Source: Clostridiaceae bacterium (GTDB lineage Bacteria > Bacillota > Clostridia > Saccharofermentanales > DTU023). Taken from it: a stretch of DNA of 64,000 bases. Where the stretch lies: NCBI GenBank assembly GCA_012841015.1, contig DUVN01000005.1:1-64000 (forward strand), given 5' to 3'. Shown here one piece after another: positions 7,427-17,720 of this stretch. Made by a program: the position numbers and the translations under genes. A model generated the notes under the pieces. It was not told the origin of the DNA. It did no database searches and saw nothing but the letters and a program-made list of their open reading frames with translations. The first letter of the stretch is position 1. The number at the start of each line of letters is the position of its first letter.

Positions 7427-9914
7427 GTTGAAAAGAAAGATCACTACGCCTGTTCTTTCTATTAGCGGGCGTCAGCTTGAGGAAAGAATCGATCCCCCCT
7501 TGAGGAACGCGAGCGCTCAGCTCGTCATCCAAACATCATTCATGATGGTGTATACGTATGCTTTGACACATATTCTATTGCGTGCCATTCATTTGCCTGT
7601 GAACGTGTTACCGCTTGCATTGATCATTGTTGCAACATTCTCCTTCTGTCTCATCTTTCTCAAATTTAGGCGTGCATTTACCATCGCGATTGCCTTGCTC
7701 GCAATGATTATCATTCCGGCATTGATCTGGCCAGACAGCAGTATGTTTCAAATGATCGGCCAACCACTCCATGCTCTCATCGTTGAGGTCAAAAGCTGGG
7801 TTCATAGTGCTTTCTACCAAATTCAGGTGCCGAACGTCAACTACTCTGGCGTATCATCTGTCTTTGCTGTTTTGATCAGTTTTTTTATGTTTACGTGGAT
7901 CAACCTTTCCGCTGCGCCATTCGCTATGGGACTGGTCGTCTCATTCGCCTACGGGCTCGGAGAATTTCTCGATAAGGAGGGATTGTACGGAGGAGAGATA
8001 AAAATTCTCTATCTCCTAGCCATATTCGTTGTCCTCCGCTTCCTTGCAGAACGAAAGCCGTCCGGTATTCGCTATGCGACGCTCAGTGAGATGACTGACA
8101 CAAAGATGACACTGAGCTCGGGTGAGGCATCGAGACGCAATTGGGCTGCCTTGGGCGCGCTTTTCTTGACGAGCCTTATCGTTTTTCTCCACGTCGCGTT
8201 ACCAGAAAACTTCTTCCATAGCCAATGGCTTGACGATCATATCTCGCGCATTGTTGGCAAGAGGTACGGTCACGGTGATGACCCGATCGGGTACAAGGAA
8301 TTCTCGCTGAGAGATTTCGGGTATTACCCGCATGAGATGAAGATTGGAGGGAAGGCGACGCCTAGCGATACACCTTATCTTACGATCGAAACAGATGGAC
8401 GCCCTCTCTGGTTGAAAGGGTCAGCTTATCGGACGTATACGGGCCAAGGTTGGCTCCCTGAAAGCATGAATCCGAACTGGCTTTTCGGTCACCGTGCTAA
8501 CCAAGAGCCACAGGGAAAACACATCGGAGTCCCACATGTAAGCGATCAGGAGTTCATGGGGCTCGTCTTGCGAGAGACGTACGTATCGATTCGACCGGAA
8601 CAAGATCAGCAAGTCGTCTTCCAAAGCGGTAGACCGCGTCAGTTTGATCGCATCAACACACATAAGGATTTTAGTGCTTATTTCAACGTAACAGGACAAC
8701 TGTATCTAGATAAACTTATTCCAGAGGACGGCTATACGTCAACTGGGCAGTCATTTAATGCACTTCACTTGAAGACATCAGAAGAGATCAAACGCTTCAA
8801 AGCATTGTATGACATGCCAGTCGGGAAATCACAGCTGTTAACGCTAGAGGAACGTGCCCGCTTTACAGAACTGCCCCATATTCCACATCTAGAAACAAGC
8901 GTGAAACAATTTGATGACGCCTTACATCATGCGATCTATCGACGCGCTGATACGATGACAGATGCTGATGTTATCGCTCTTCTTCGAGAAACGTTAGCGA
9001 CGCGTATGACGTATACTCTCGACGCCTCAACCCCTGGTGAACACGAGGAGTTTGTCAGCTGGTTTCTTAACGAAGGGAAGGGATACTGCACATTTTTCGC
9101 GACAGCAATGACTGTTCTCGCGCGCGAAGCGAAGATACCGGCACGCTATGTTGAAGGTTTTCTCGTGCCCGCTACTGAACCGGGCGTTATAGAACAGCAA
9201 GTTCTGACTGGTAAAAACGCACATGCTTGGTGTGAAGTGTGGGTCGAAGGGGCAGGATGGATACCAGTCGATGCGACTCCTGCGGAGACACTCGATAGCA
9301 TGGCGCGTACCGATTTCTCGACGGAACACGAACAAAAAATAGAAGAGCCTGAGCCGTCTGAGGAGCCTCCAGAAGAACTAGAACCTACAGAAAGCGCTAT
9401 TGAGACAATGCCTGAACCGACCCTTGAGGAGGTACCAATCCAGCCGGCCGGGATTGCCAGGCATTTGCGATCTTTGTTATGGGTATTGCTCGCTCTTTTG
9501 CCGTTGTTTCTATTTTTATCGTGGAGGCATTACATTTACAGAATCAGGCATAACAACGATTATATCGGGCGCAAGTTATCGCGTTGGGGTATTGAGGATC
9601 TCGTCGTGCGTATCACGTGGGATATCTTCGCTCTCTGGGAGCTAAAAGGCGAAAAGCGTGACAATCATGAGTCGGTTCGCTCCTTCATACTACGCGTTGC
9701 GAATACCTCCTACATGGAGTTTCCCCCTGAATTAATTTATTTTGTTGAGCGAGCACTCTACGCGTCTAAGGGAACTCCAATCGTACGTGATCGTGAATCG
9801 CTTCAGATATTGCTTGACTTTTATCGTGACGAAGAAATAAAAACACGGAAAACGATCAATCGTTGGCGCTGGTTCTTTTTAAGATGGCTCACCTCCAAGC
9901 GACATCCTTTCTGA
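7419..9914 (+). CDS. Transglutaminase-like membrane protein
   Basis: An 831-residue protein. The N-terminal third has several membrane segments (between about residues 35 and 260), followed by an extracytoplasmic transglutaminase-core domain. The catalytic triad is visible: Cys557 in KGYCTFFATAM, His602 in NAHAWCEVW, Asp618 in IPVDATPAE. A Glu/Pro-rich linker, a final membrane helix (about 690-710) and a cytoplasmic tail follow. The core may act as a transpeptidase or protease on envelope proteins. I use ATG 7419 inside the end of the DUF58 gene rather than the longer opening at 7389. It completes the MoxR-DUF58-transglutaminase operon. Confidence 0.9.
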   Translation: MRRLKRKITTPVLSISGRQLEERIDPPLRNASAQLVIQTSFMMVYTYALTHILLRAIHLPVNVLPLALIIVATFSFCLIFLKFRRAFTIAIALLAMIIIPALIWPDSSMFQMIGQPLHALIVEVKSWVHSAFYQIQVPNVNYSGVSSVFAVLISFFMFTWINLSAAPFAMGLVVSFAYGLGEFLDKEGLYGGEIKILYLLAIFVVLRFLAERKPSGIRYATLSEMTDTKMTLSSGEASRRNWAALGALFLTSLIVFLHVALPENFFHSQWLDDHISRIVGKRYGHGDDPIGYKEFSLRDFGYYPHEMKIGGKATPSDTPYLTIETDGRPLWLKGSAYRTYTGQGWLPESMNPNWLFGHRANQEPQGKHIGVPHVSDQEFMGLVLRETYVSIRPEQDQQVVFQSGRPRQFDRINTHKDFSAYFNVTGQLYLDKLIPEDGYTSTGQSFNALHLKTSEEIKRFKALYDMPVGKSQLLTLEERARFTELPHIPHLETSVKQFDDALHHAIYRRADTMTDADVIALLRETLATRMTYTLDASTPGEHEEFVSWFLNEGKGYCTFFATAMTVLAREAKIPARYVEGFLVPATEPGVIEQQVLTGKNAHAWCEVWVEGAGWIPVDATPAETLDSMARTDFSTEHEQKIEEPEPSEEPPEELEPTESAIETMPEPTLEEVPIQPAGIARHLRSLLWVLLALLPLFLFLSWRHYIYRIRHNNDYIGRKLSRWGIEDLVVRITWDIFALWELKGEKRDNHESVRSFILRVANTSYMEFPPELIYFVERALYASKGTPIVRDRESLQILLDFYRDEEIKTRKTINRWRWFFLRWLTSKRHPF

Positions 9915-9924
9915 TGAACTACAC

Positions 9925-10036
9925 GATAGCGATACGCTTCGTTTTAATGTTGCAGAGTATGGTAATACGCTTCGCTTGACATTAACCGTGATTTTGACGC
10001 TATATTCTAGAGGAGCGGAGGATAGCGATACGCTTC
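9925..10036 (+). repeat. Duplicated 16-mer GATAGCGATACGCTTC between two genes
   Basis: The 16-mer is exact at 9925-9940 and 10021-10036, with a diverged third copy at 9961-9974. Each exact copy contains the small hairpin AGCG-ATA-CGCT. The second copy lies between the ribosome binding site and start codon of miaB. Confidence 0.7.
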
Positions 10037-10043
10037 ACTTGAT

Positions 10044-11552
10044 ATGAACAATGACCTTTATGATAAAAGAACAATAACGGAATCAGGCTTTGACGAACAG
10101 AAGTCGACTGTCAAAGAGTGGAGTGACTCATTGGCACGCGAGACGGGAAGAGCGCCTTCGTATTTCGTACGGACATTTGGCTGCCAGCAAAACGACCGAG
10201 ATAGCGAACTTGCTGCCGGTATTTTCGAGGAGATGGGCTTTCATCCTGCAGTGTCTCCTGATGTCGCAGACGTCGTCCTTTTTAACACCTGTAGTGTGCG
10301 CGCTAATGCCGACAATCGCTTTTACGGTCATCTTGGCAACCTCAAACCGATCCGAAAGGGCGGTCGGCCGATCATCGGCGTGTTCGGATGCATGATGGAA
10401 CAAGAAGTACATGTTGATACAATCAAGCAGAAGTTTCCCTATGTCGACTTTATTTTAGGAGCGGGAGATGTTCGAGTGTTGCCCTACGCACTTGTTGAGA
10501 CGCTCTCAGACGGCACAGGAAAAAGAAAAACACTCGACTTGACGACATGGCATGGGCTTGGTGACGATACGTCGTTGCCTGTTCTTCGTGCTGATCCGCA
10601 CCGCGCGCTCGTCACAATCATGACGGGGTGCAACAATTTTTGCTCATACTGCATCGTCCCGTATACTCGCGGTCGTGAGATAAGTCGCGCTTATGAAAAA
10701 ATTCTCGACGAAGCAAGACGCGCCGTCGAGCTCGGTGCAAAAGAGATCATGCTGCTCGGACAAAATGTCAATTCATACGGAAATGATCTTCGTAAAAGGG
10801 GAGAAGTTGACGCGCCAACATTTGCAGAATTGCTCCGTGACATCAGTCATCTTGATGGATTGTGGGTCGTGCGCTACATGACATCGCATCCAAAGGACCT
10901 CTCCGATGAACTGATCGCTGTAATCAGCCGTGAGCCGCGTGTCGAGTCACACATCCACCTGCCACTTCAATCGGGTAGTGATGCGATACTACGTCGTATG
11001 AACCGCCGATACGACGCGGCACATTATCTTGATCTCGTACGCAAATTGCGATCTTGCCGTAATGGCATAACGATTACGACTGATCTGATCGTCGGATTCC
11101 CTAGTGAGACAGAAGAAGACTTCCAACAGACTCTACACGTCATGGAAGAGGCGCGATTCGATGCAGCCTTTACGTTTTTATACAGTCCACGCGTCGGGAC
11201 TCCTGCAGCCGATTGGTTCGACGAAAGTCAACATGAAGTCGTCAGGGAGCGATTCATGCGTCTGGTAGAATATCAGAATGAGTGTAGTCTCGCTTCAAAC
11301 AAAGCCTTAGAGGGTCAAGTGTTAGACGTGCTCGTCGATGGTAAAAGTCGTCGAGACGAAACAATCCTGTCAGGTCGAACACACGATGATCGCCTCGTCA
11401 ATTTTGCCGGAGTGCTGTCTGGGAGTTCGGCTTGTCAAAAGAGCTGGCCTAACGAAGTTTTCGATTCAGCGAGAATTGATCGTGGTGACATCGTCCGTGT
11501 CTTGATTGAACGCGCCAACGTCAACTCGTTAGATGGTATACAGATACTATGA
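10044..11552 (+). CDS. miaB: tRNA-2-methylthio-N6-dimethylallyladenosine synthase MiaB
   Basis: A 502-residue radical-SAM methylthiotransferase that converts i6A37 to ms2i6A37 in tRNAs reading UNN codons. The N-terminal cluster ligands are Cys47 (RTFGCQQND), Cys83 and Cys116. The radical-SAM motif is Cys196-x3-Cys200-x2-Cys203 in TGCNNFCSYCIVP, and a TRAM RNA-binding domain ends the protein. The partner miaA, which makes the i6A substrate, lies three genes downstream. GGAGG is at 10017-10021, 22 bases from the ATG; a hairpin in a repeated 16-mer fills the gap. Confidence 0.96.
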   Translation: MNNDLYDKRTITESGFDEQKSTVKEWSDSLARETGRAPSYFVRTFGCQQNDRDSELAAGIFEEMGFHPAVSPDVADVVLFNTCSVRANADNRFYGHLGNLKPIRKGGRPIIGVFGCMMEQEVHVDTIKQKFPYVDFILGAGDVRVLPYALVETLSDGTGKRKTLDLTTWHGLGDDTSLPVLRADPHRALVTIMTGCNNFCSYCIVPYTRGREISRAYEKILDEARRAVELGAKEIMLLGQNVNSYGNDLRKRGEVDAPTFAELLRDISHLDGLWVVRYMTSHPKDLSDELIAVISREPRVESHIHLPLQSGSDAILRRMNRRYDAAHYLDLVRKLRSCRNGITITTDLIVGFPSETEEDFQQTLHVMEEARFDAAFTFLYSPRVGTPAADWFDESQHEVVRERFMRLVEYQNECSLASNKALEGQVLDVLVDGKSRRDETILSGRTHDDRLVNFAGVLSGSSACQKSWPNEVFDSARIDRGDIVRVLIERANVNSLDGIQIL

Positions 11553-11624
11553 ATCGAACGAACTAAGAATCATTTATTGAACGCAAGACATATGCAACGG
11601 AAATAGCCAACTCGGAGGAAAGTC

Positions 11625-14276
11625 ATGGCGCTTACTTTTGAAAATGTAGATAGAACGCGTCTTACGCCGATGATGCTGCAGTTGCTTGAACAGAAGGAAA
11701 AGTATCCTGATTGTCTCATCTTCTTTCGCCTCGGCGATTTTTACGAGCTCTTTTTCGATGATGCGATTACGGCTGCGCGTGAGCTTGAATTGGCGTTGAC
11801 GGGACGCGATTGTGGACTTGATGAGCGTGCGCCAATGTGCGGTGTGCCGCACCATGCCGCCGACTCGTATCTGAAACGACTTCTCAGCCGTGGTTACAAG
11901 GTTGCTATCTGCGATCAAGTGGAAGATCCGGCGACAGCGAAAGGCCTTGTCGCTCGCGATGTCGTGCGAGTAGTGACACCAGGCACACAGACTGACCCGG
12001 AATCACTTGATGCTCGTGCCTTTCAGTATCTTTGTTGCGTCTGCCGTGACAGTGATGCGTTTGGACTAGCTGCTTGCGACCTCTCCTCAGGGAGATTTGA
12101 GACAACTGAATTTTTCTCGTCTAATGCTGAGGCGCAGCTCTTTGATGAACTCTCGCGTCTCAATCCCGTTGAATTTGTTGTCAATGAGACGTTCGCTAAC
12201 GATCGACGTTTCAACGTCTACCTCGAGCGCCAAGCCGTCACGTGTACGGTGCTTCATGAAAGCGCCTTTTCTTCTGACGCTGCACGGTCATTTGGCCTAT
12301 CATTCTCAGATAGCGATATTCTTTGGCCACGCGCCACCGCTGCCTTATTGACATATTTATCAGAGACACAAAAGAAATCTCCCGATCAGATACGCGACAT
12401 ACGACCTTATAAAATCCGCGAGTTCATGGTGCTCGACCGTTCGACGCGTTTCAATCTTGAAATTACAGAGACGATTCGCGACAGGAAAAGACGCGGGAGT
12501 CTTCTGTGGGCTTTAGATCGTACGAAGACGGCGATGGGCGGACGTCTTTTACGTTCATGGCTCGAACAACCTCTTGTCAATCGGGCTGCTATTCTGAGAA
12601 GGCAAAACTCTGTCGCTGCATTATACGAGCATTTTATCTTGCGCGAATCGCTCCAGGACGCTCTCATAGGCCTGTACGACATCGAGAGATTGTCGGGTAG
12701 GATTGCATCAGGGTCTGTGACGCCGCGTGATCTGGCAGCGTTAAGAGGCACATTGCAGCGCATCCCAGCGCTCCTCTCATTGCTTGAGGCTGAAGAGGAG
12801 GAGGGTCTTTCGAAACTTCGAGGAACGATACACGCGATGCCTGAGCTTACCGATCTACTTAATCGCGCCATCATTGAGGAGCCGCCTCTCACCATAACCG
12901 ACGGCGGTATCATTCGCGACGGTTATAACACCGACGTCGATGAGCTTCGCGACATCACGATTCATGGCCGCGACCACATCTTGTCGCTTGAGGCAAAAGA
13001 GCGCGAAGAGACAGGCATCAAAAATCTAAAAGTCGGCTACAACAGGGTGTTCGGCTATTATTATGAAGTCTCGAAAGGGCAGCTCGACAAAGTACCTGAT
13101 CGCTATATAAGGCGACAGACGCTCGTCAATGCTGAGCGTTTCATCACGCCTGAGTTGAAGGAGAAAGAAGACAAAATCATTGGCGCTGAACACAAACTGA
13201 AATCGCTTGAATACGAATTGTTTATTGTGATTCGTGATATTGTGTCGTCTCACTTACCTAAGTTGCAGGCAACAGCTCACGGTCTTGCGACACTTGATGT
13301 GCTCTTGTCATTTGCAAATGTCGCTGAACGCTATCGCTATTGTCGCCCAACAATCCTTGAAGATGACTCGCTATCGATTACAAATGGACGTCACGCTGTT
13401 GTCGAACAGATATTAAGCGGTGAGGGCGATTTCGTCGCGAATAGCATCGATCTGAATGGCCAAGATAGACGGCTCATGATATTGACAGGTCCCAATATGT
13501 CGGGAAAATCAACTTTCATGCGTCAGATTGCCCTGATCGTTCTGCTTGCTCAGGCAGGAAGTTTTGTCCCTGCAGAGTCTGCATCGATCGGGATTGTTGA
13601 TCGTATCATGACGCGTGCAGGTGCATCGGATGACCTTGCTGGCGGACAGTCAACCTTTATGGTGGAGATGAGCGAGATGGCGGCTATTCTCGAACAGGCG
13701 ACACCGAAGAGCCTCCTGATCCTTGATGAAATCGGCCGAGGAACAGGAACTGCTGACGGTCTATCGATCGCGTGGTCTGTTATGGAGTATATAGCCGATA
13801 CACGTTTTCTCGGCTCACGTGCGTTGTTCGCGACGCATTACCACGAACTGATCGATTTAGGAAACACGTTGCCAGGTGTCTTCAACTGTCATGTTGACGT
13901 GTCTGAGCAAGATGGTGATATCGTTTTCTTGCACCGCGTCCGTCCCGGAGGCGCAGACAACAGCTACGGCATTGATGTTGCTAAACTCGCCGGTATGCCT
14001 GATGCCGTTGTCGCTCGTGCGAAAGAGCTTATGGTGCAAATCGAGAAAAGTAAAGGGGAGAGGCGCACATTCGTACGGCGCAGTGCACGCACGATGGACG
14101 GACAGCTTGATTTATTCAGCAAGGCATATGCAGTACGCATCGCTGATACGATCATTGAGCGCTTGGAAGAGGCCGACATCGACCACATGCGCCCCGTTGA
14201 CGCATATAGTCTCCTTGTCGACCTCAAAGACTTGGCCATTAAAAGAAAGCGCCAAAGTGGAGAGGGCGTTCATTGA
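11625..14276 (+). CDS. mutS: DNA mismatch repair protein MutS
   Basis: An 883-residue MutS of normal length. The mismatch-reading Phe39-x-Glu41 lies in GDFYELFF. The ATPase P-loop GPNMSGKST is near residue 622, followed by the GASDDLAGGQSTFMVEM signature and LILDEIGRGTGT. It recognises mismatches and recruits MutL, encoded 15 bases downstream. The ribosome site GGAGG precedes ATG at normal spacing. It acts at the replication fork and belongs to the miaB-mutS-mutL-miaA-hfq block. Confidence 0.97.
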   Translation: MALTFENVDRTRLTPMMLQLLEQKEKYPDCLIFFRLGDFYELFFDDAITAARELELALTGRDCGLDERAPMCGVPHHAADSYLKRLLSRGYKVAICDQVEDPATAKGLVARDVVRVVTPGTQTDPESLDARAFQYLCCVCRDSDAFGLAACDLSSGRFETTEFFSSNAEAQLFDELSRLNPVEFVVNETFANDRRFNVYLERQAVTCTVLHESAFSSDAARSFGLSFSDSDILWPRATAALLTYLSETQKKSPDQIRDIRPYKIREFMVLDRSTRFNLEITETIRDRKRRGSLLWALDRTKTAMGGRLLRSWLEQPLVNRAAILRRQNSVAALYEHFILRESLQDALIGLYDIERLSGRIASGSVTPRDLAALRGTLQRIPALLSLLEAEEEEGLSKLRGTIHAMPELTDLLNRAIIEEPPLTITDGGIIRDGYNTDVDELRDITIHGRDHILSLEAKEREETGIKNLKVGYNRVFGYYYEVSKGQLDKVPDRYIRRQTLVNAERFITPELKEKEDKIIGAEHKLKSLEYELFIVIRDIVSSHLPKLQATAHGLATLDVLLSFANVAERYRYCRPTILEDDSLSITNGRHAVVEQILSGEGDFVANSIDLNGQDRRLMILTGPNMSGKSTFMRQIALIVLLAQAGSFVPAESASIGIVDRIMTRAGASDDLAGGQSTFMVEMSEMAAILEQATPKSLLILDEIGRGTGTADGLSIAWSVMEYIADTRFLGSRALFATHYHELIDLGNTLPGVFNCHVDVSEQDGDIVFLHRVRPGGADNSYGIDVAKLAGMPDAVVARAKELMVQIEKSKGERRTFVRRSARTMDGQLDLFSKAYAVRIADTIIERLEEADIDHMRPVDAYSLLVDLKDLAIKRKRQSGEGVH

Positions 14277-14291
14277 AGCAGGAGTAATAGA

Positions 14292-16373
14292 ATGACTTCT
14301 ACTATACGTAAACTTGACCGTCACACCATTGATAGCATCGCGGCAGGCGAAGTTATTGAGCGGCCAGCTTCTGTCGTTAAAGAGCTGATCGACAATGCGC
14401 TCGACGCGGGAGCTTCCGTCATTCGACTTAGAATCGAAAGAGGCGGCATTCGTTTGATTTCATGTGAGGATGATGGCCGCGGTATGAGCCCAGAGGATGC
14501 TCTGATGGCGATTGAGAGTCATGCAACGAGTAAGCTCGTAACAACAGATGACTTTTTTGAACTCAAGACACTCGGTTTTAGAGGAGAGGCGCTCCCTTCG
14601 ATAGCGGCTGTCTCAAAATTAGAATTAAGAACGCGCACGCGAGATGCTGCTGAAGGGATTCGTGTCGTCGTCGAAGGAGGTCAACTCGTCTTCTCAGGTC
14701 CTTGCGGTCTTTCTCCCGGTACCATCGTCACGTGCCGCGACCTTTTTTATAATACGCCTGCGCGCTATAAGTTCTTGAAAAGCGATGCGGCAGAGGCAGG
14801 AGCAGTCGCCGACTTGACCGGTAAGATGGCGTTGACACGGCCTGACGTTTCCTTTCGACTCGATCGCGATCAGGAACGCCGTGAAGTCCTCTATACACCG
14901 GGGAATAACGATCTGTTGAGTGCTATTTATGCCGTATTTGGTCCCGATGTTGCCGAAGCGATGGTCCCCGTGAGAGGTGAGGTTTCGCCGGTAAGAGTCT
15001 CCGGCTTCGTCGCTACACCTGATGCAGCGCGCCATAATCGATCGCGACAGATTTTCATCGTCAATGGACGTGTCATCCAATCGGGTACATTACGTGCAGC
15101 AGCTGACGAAGCGTCCAAGACTTGGTTCATGCGCGGTCGTTTTCCGCAGCTTGTTCTCCATCTCTCGATACCAGGCAATCTCGTCGATATCAACGTACAC
15201 CCGCAAAAACTTGAGATGCGTTTTTGGGACGAGCGCACTGTATTCAGGGCCGCTTACCAGGCCATTCGTGCCGCTTTTGAGAAGGGATCTCATTTCATCG
15301 AGGTTGATCTTACCAGCACCCATCGTACATCTGAAACGGCCGAAAAGCCGACACAAAGATCGTTAGAAAGACTCGCTGATGCTACTACGGGGCTCACAGA
15401 CGACAAGGGGGCGTCGCTCATCCGTGAAGATATTGCTGGATTCACGGACGGTAAGGGAGTTTTGCTCATCGAGAAAGATGGTGCAGAACTTGCGGGTAAT
15501 GAAAGCGTGTCGCTTGTACGTCAAGATACCACTTCTCCTGCGACACCGCCTGACGAATCGATTGACTCGAAGATTGTCGCTACAATAAGCGATAAGAGTG
15601 AGGCTTTATCTTCAATGTCTAATTCGGCGTTGACTGCCGTTCGGCAAGATGGTGAAGCACTCTTCCAACAGAGCCAATTTCCTACGTATGATATCGCTCG
15701 TTCAACATCTATCGCGCCAGTATTCAACAATCATCATGGAGATGACACAGTTCAGTCAAGTGAAGTCCATTCACTTCTCAAAGCGCGTTTTATCGGCGTT
15801 CTGTTTCAGACGTACATCTTACTCGACGATAACGAATCCTTGATCCTTATCGACCAACACGCAGCACACGAACGTGTTTTATATGAAGAGCTGTTGCAAC
15901 GGCGTGAAGAGAATCAACATGGCCGCTCATCAGGTCAGATGCTCTTGGTACCCATACGTGTCCATGTCACTCAAAAGGAAATGTCTTTTTTGACTGAAGA
16001 AGAGGAGCATTTTCGTTCTCTCGGATTCGAGTATGAGCCTTTCGGTGGTCAATCTGTCGTTGTGCGTTCTGTACCCGCAGGAAGCCGATTTAATAACATC
16101 AGTTTGGATCCCGCCGCTGCACTTCGTGCCGCTCTCGACTGTTTAGAAAACGCACATAAAACAGGTAACACGGTTGAGGATACGGAGATTCTTCATCTTG
16201 TGGCCTGCAAAGCTGCCGTCAAGGCTAACGATCGGTTGAGTGAGAAAGAAATCCGACTTCTTCTTGAGCGATTAACGACACTAACTAATCCTTATCATTG
16301 TCCGCATGGACGCCCTGTTGCTGTTAAGCTATCAAAGTCAGAGGTCGAAAAATTATTCGGGAGAATTGTCTAA
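14292..16373 (+). CDS. mutL: DNA mismatch repair endonuclease MutL
   Basis: A 693-residue protein. The N-terminal GHKL ATPase has ELIDNALDAGA, DDGRGM and GFRGEALPSI. The C-terminal domain carries DQHAAHERVLYE (about residue 517), fitting the DQHAx2Ex4E endonuclease motif, and CPHGRPVA near the end, the zinc-associated motif of nicking MutL. This predicts methyl-independent repair as in other Bacillota. The linker at about 345-480 contains imperfect internal repeats such as GLTDDKGASLIRED and GFTDGKGVLLIEKD. Confidence 0.96.
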   Translation: MTSTIRKLDRHTIDSIAAGEVIERPASVVKELIDNALDAGASVIRLRIERGGIRLISCEDDGRGMSPEDALMAIESHATSKLVTTDDFFELKTLGFRGEALPSIAAVSKLELRTRTRDAAEGIRVVVEGGQLVFSGPCGLSPGTIVTCRDLFYNTPARYKFLKSDAAEAGAVADLTGKMALTRPDVSFRLDRDQERREVLYTPGNNDLLSAIYAVFGPDVAEAMVPVRGEVSPVRVSGFVATPDAARHNRSRQIFIVNGRVIQSGTLRAAADEASKTWFMRGRFPQLVLHLSIPGNLVDINVHPQKLEMRFWDERTVFRAAYQAIRAAFEKGSHFIEVDLTSTHRTSETAEKPTQRSLERLADATTGLTDDKGASLIREDIAGFTDGKGVLLIEKDGAELAGNESVSLVRQDTTSPATPPDESIDSKIVATISDKSEALSSMSNSALTAVRQDGEALFQQSQFPTYDIARSTSIAPVFNNHHGDDTVQSSEVHSLLKARFIGVLFQTYILLDDNESLILIDQHAAHERVLYEELLQRREENQHGRSSGQMLLVPIRVHVTQKEMSFLTEEEEHFRSLGFEYEPFGGQSVVVRSVPAGSRFNNISLDPAAALRAALDCLENAHKTGNTVEDTEILHLVACKAAVKANDRLSEKEIRLLLERLTTLTNPYHCPHGRPVAVKLSKSEVEKLFGRIV

Positions 16374-16428
16374 TTCGAGACGAAGAAGTAATACATAAAG
16401 GAGACGCAGAAAGGGAGGCAGAACTTAG

Positions 16429-17406
16429 ATGCCAGATTCGACGAGAACACATTGTATCTTCCGTTCGAACTCCTTTTGTGAGATTGAAGATAAACTCCTA
16501 GAACTTGTGAGCGCGCGCCCAGATGCAATTCCTGTCATCACAGGTCCTACGGCGACCGGTAAATCGTCGATGGCTTTCCGGCTAGCACAAAGGATTAATG
16601 GAGAGATCGTCAACGGCGATGCGATGCAGATCTACCGCGGATTTGATATCGGCACAGCCAAGCCGTCATTGGTGCAGCGTCAAGAGGTCGTTCACCATAT
16701 GTATGATATACGAAACGCAGATGAACTTTATAGCGTTGCTATGTACGTAGAGGAAGCGACAATACTCCTTCGCGAATTGCTATCTCAAAAGAGAAGACCG
16801 ATCATCTGTGGCGGCAGCGTTCAGTACATTTCTGCGCTTTTAGACGGACTGCAGTTTCACGGCCGTCGACCTGACCTCGCGTTGCGTGAGAGAATAGGAC
16901 AAGAAGTCGAAGAGCGCGGTGTCCGAGAGTCCTGGCAACTCATCTACGACATCGATCCAGAAGCGGCATCCGCTATCGCACCTGTTGATCGGCGTCGTAT
17001 CGTAAGATTCTTCGAGCTCCACCGCCAGACAGGTCTGACAAAGACAGAACTCAACAGGCGCTCACGTGAACAAGGACCTCAGTTTCATTTTCTTCCTTTC
17101 CGCCTAGACTGGTTTCCGCGGACGGCACTCTATAAGAAGATAAACATGCGAACTGAGGCGATGTATAATGCTGGACTTCTAAGCGAAACACATAAACTCA
17201 TGCAAGAATACCCCAACTATCATGAATGTCCTGCTTTTCGAGGAATAGGCTACAGAGAAGCCGTCATGTGCCTCGAAGGGGACCTTAGAGAAGAAGAAGC
17301 GCGAAAGCTGACGGCACAATCGACACGCCGATATGCCAAACGCCAACAGACGTGGCTCCGTCGTCGTGACGATCTATTTCTTCTTTTATATGTACTTGAA
17401 GAGTGA
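16429..17406 (+). CDS. miaA: tRNA dimethylallyltransferase MiaA
   Basis: A 325-residue enzyme that transfers a dimethylallyl group from DMAPP to A37 of tRNA, giving the substrate for MiaB. The P-loop GPTATGKS is at 39-46, and NGDAMQIYRGFDIGTAKP follows. The last 20 residues carry the usual basic RQQTWLRR-type end. GGGAGG ten bases upstream fixes the ATG. Relative to typical MiaA it has about 30 extra N-terminal residues before the P-loop. Confidence 0.95.
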   Translation: MPDSTRTHCIFRSNSFCEIEDKLLELVSARPDAIPVITGPTATGKSSMAFRLAQRINGEIVNGDAMQIYRGFDIGTAKPSLVQRQEVVHHMYDIRNADELYSVAMYVEEATILLRELLSQKRRPIICGGSVQYISALLDGLQFHGRRPDLALRERIGQEVEERGVRESWQLIYDIDPEAASAIAPVDRRRIVRFFELHRQTGLTKTELNRRSREQGPQFHFLPFRLDWFPRTALYKKINMRTEAMYNAGLLSETHKLMQEYPNYHECPAFRGIGYREAVMCLEGDLREEEARKLTAQSTRRYAKRQQTWLRRRDDLFLLLYVLEE

Positions 17407-17720
17407 AGTGACGTACGAATTTGCTCAACGTGAAGTCTTCTGTACAATCCTGCAGGCAATGTTTGATTGTTGTGTTGATAGCGAATCATTCATAAAAACG
17501 TGAAGTTGTGTCAGCAATATTGACGTGAAACCGTCTACATGACGCATAACCGCCTAGCATAGCTGATTGTTGACAACAAAATCTCCCGTGCGTATGTCCA
17601 TAACAGTTACAGTTTCGTTGACAGCGAAATTTTTCCGACTTCTTTTCATTATCCTTGAATAACTCACCTTCAATTTTTCTGAGAAGACGAGAAATTAATA
17701 TCCAGCAAGGGGATCACAAC
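17407..17720 (+). promoter_or_regulatory. miaA-hfq intergenic region with candidate hfq promoter
   Basis: No gene is visible. TTGACA (17570-17575), 17-base spacer, TATGTC (17593-17598) is a plausible promoter; its -35 lies inside the 13-base palindrome TTGTTGACAACAA (17567-17579), a possible operator. A second TTGACA follows near 17615 without a good -10. ACGTGAAGT-like words recur at 17428, 17498 and 17523. Confidence 0.4.

Noticed and set aside
4049-10102. A 16-mer GCTTTGACGAACAGAA shared by 4049-4064 and 10087-10102
   Set aside because: In a 64-kb window read on both strands one or two exact 16-mers are expected by chance; the second copy is inside miaB coding sequence and the flanks do not match.
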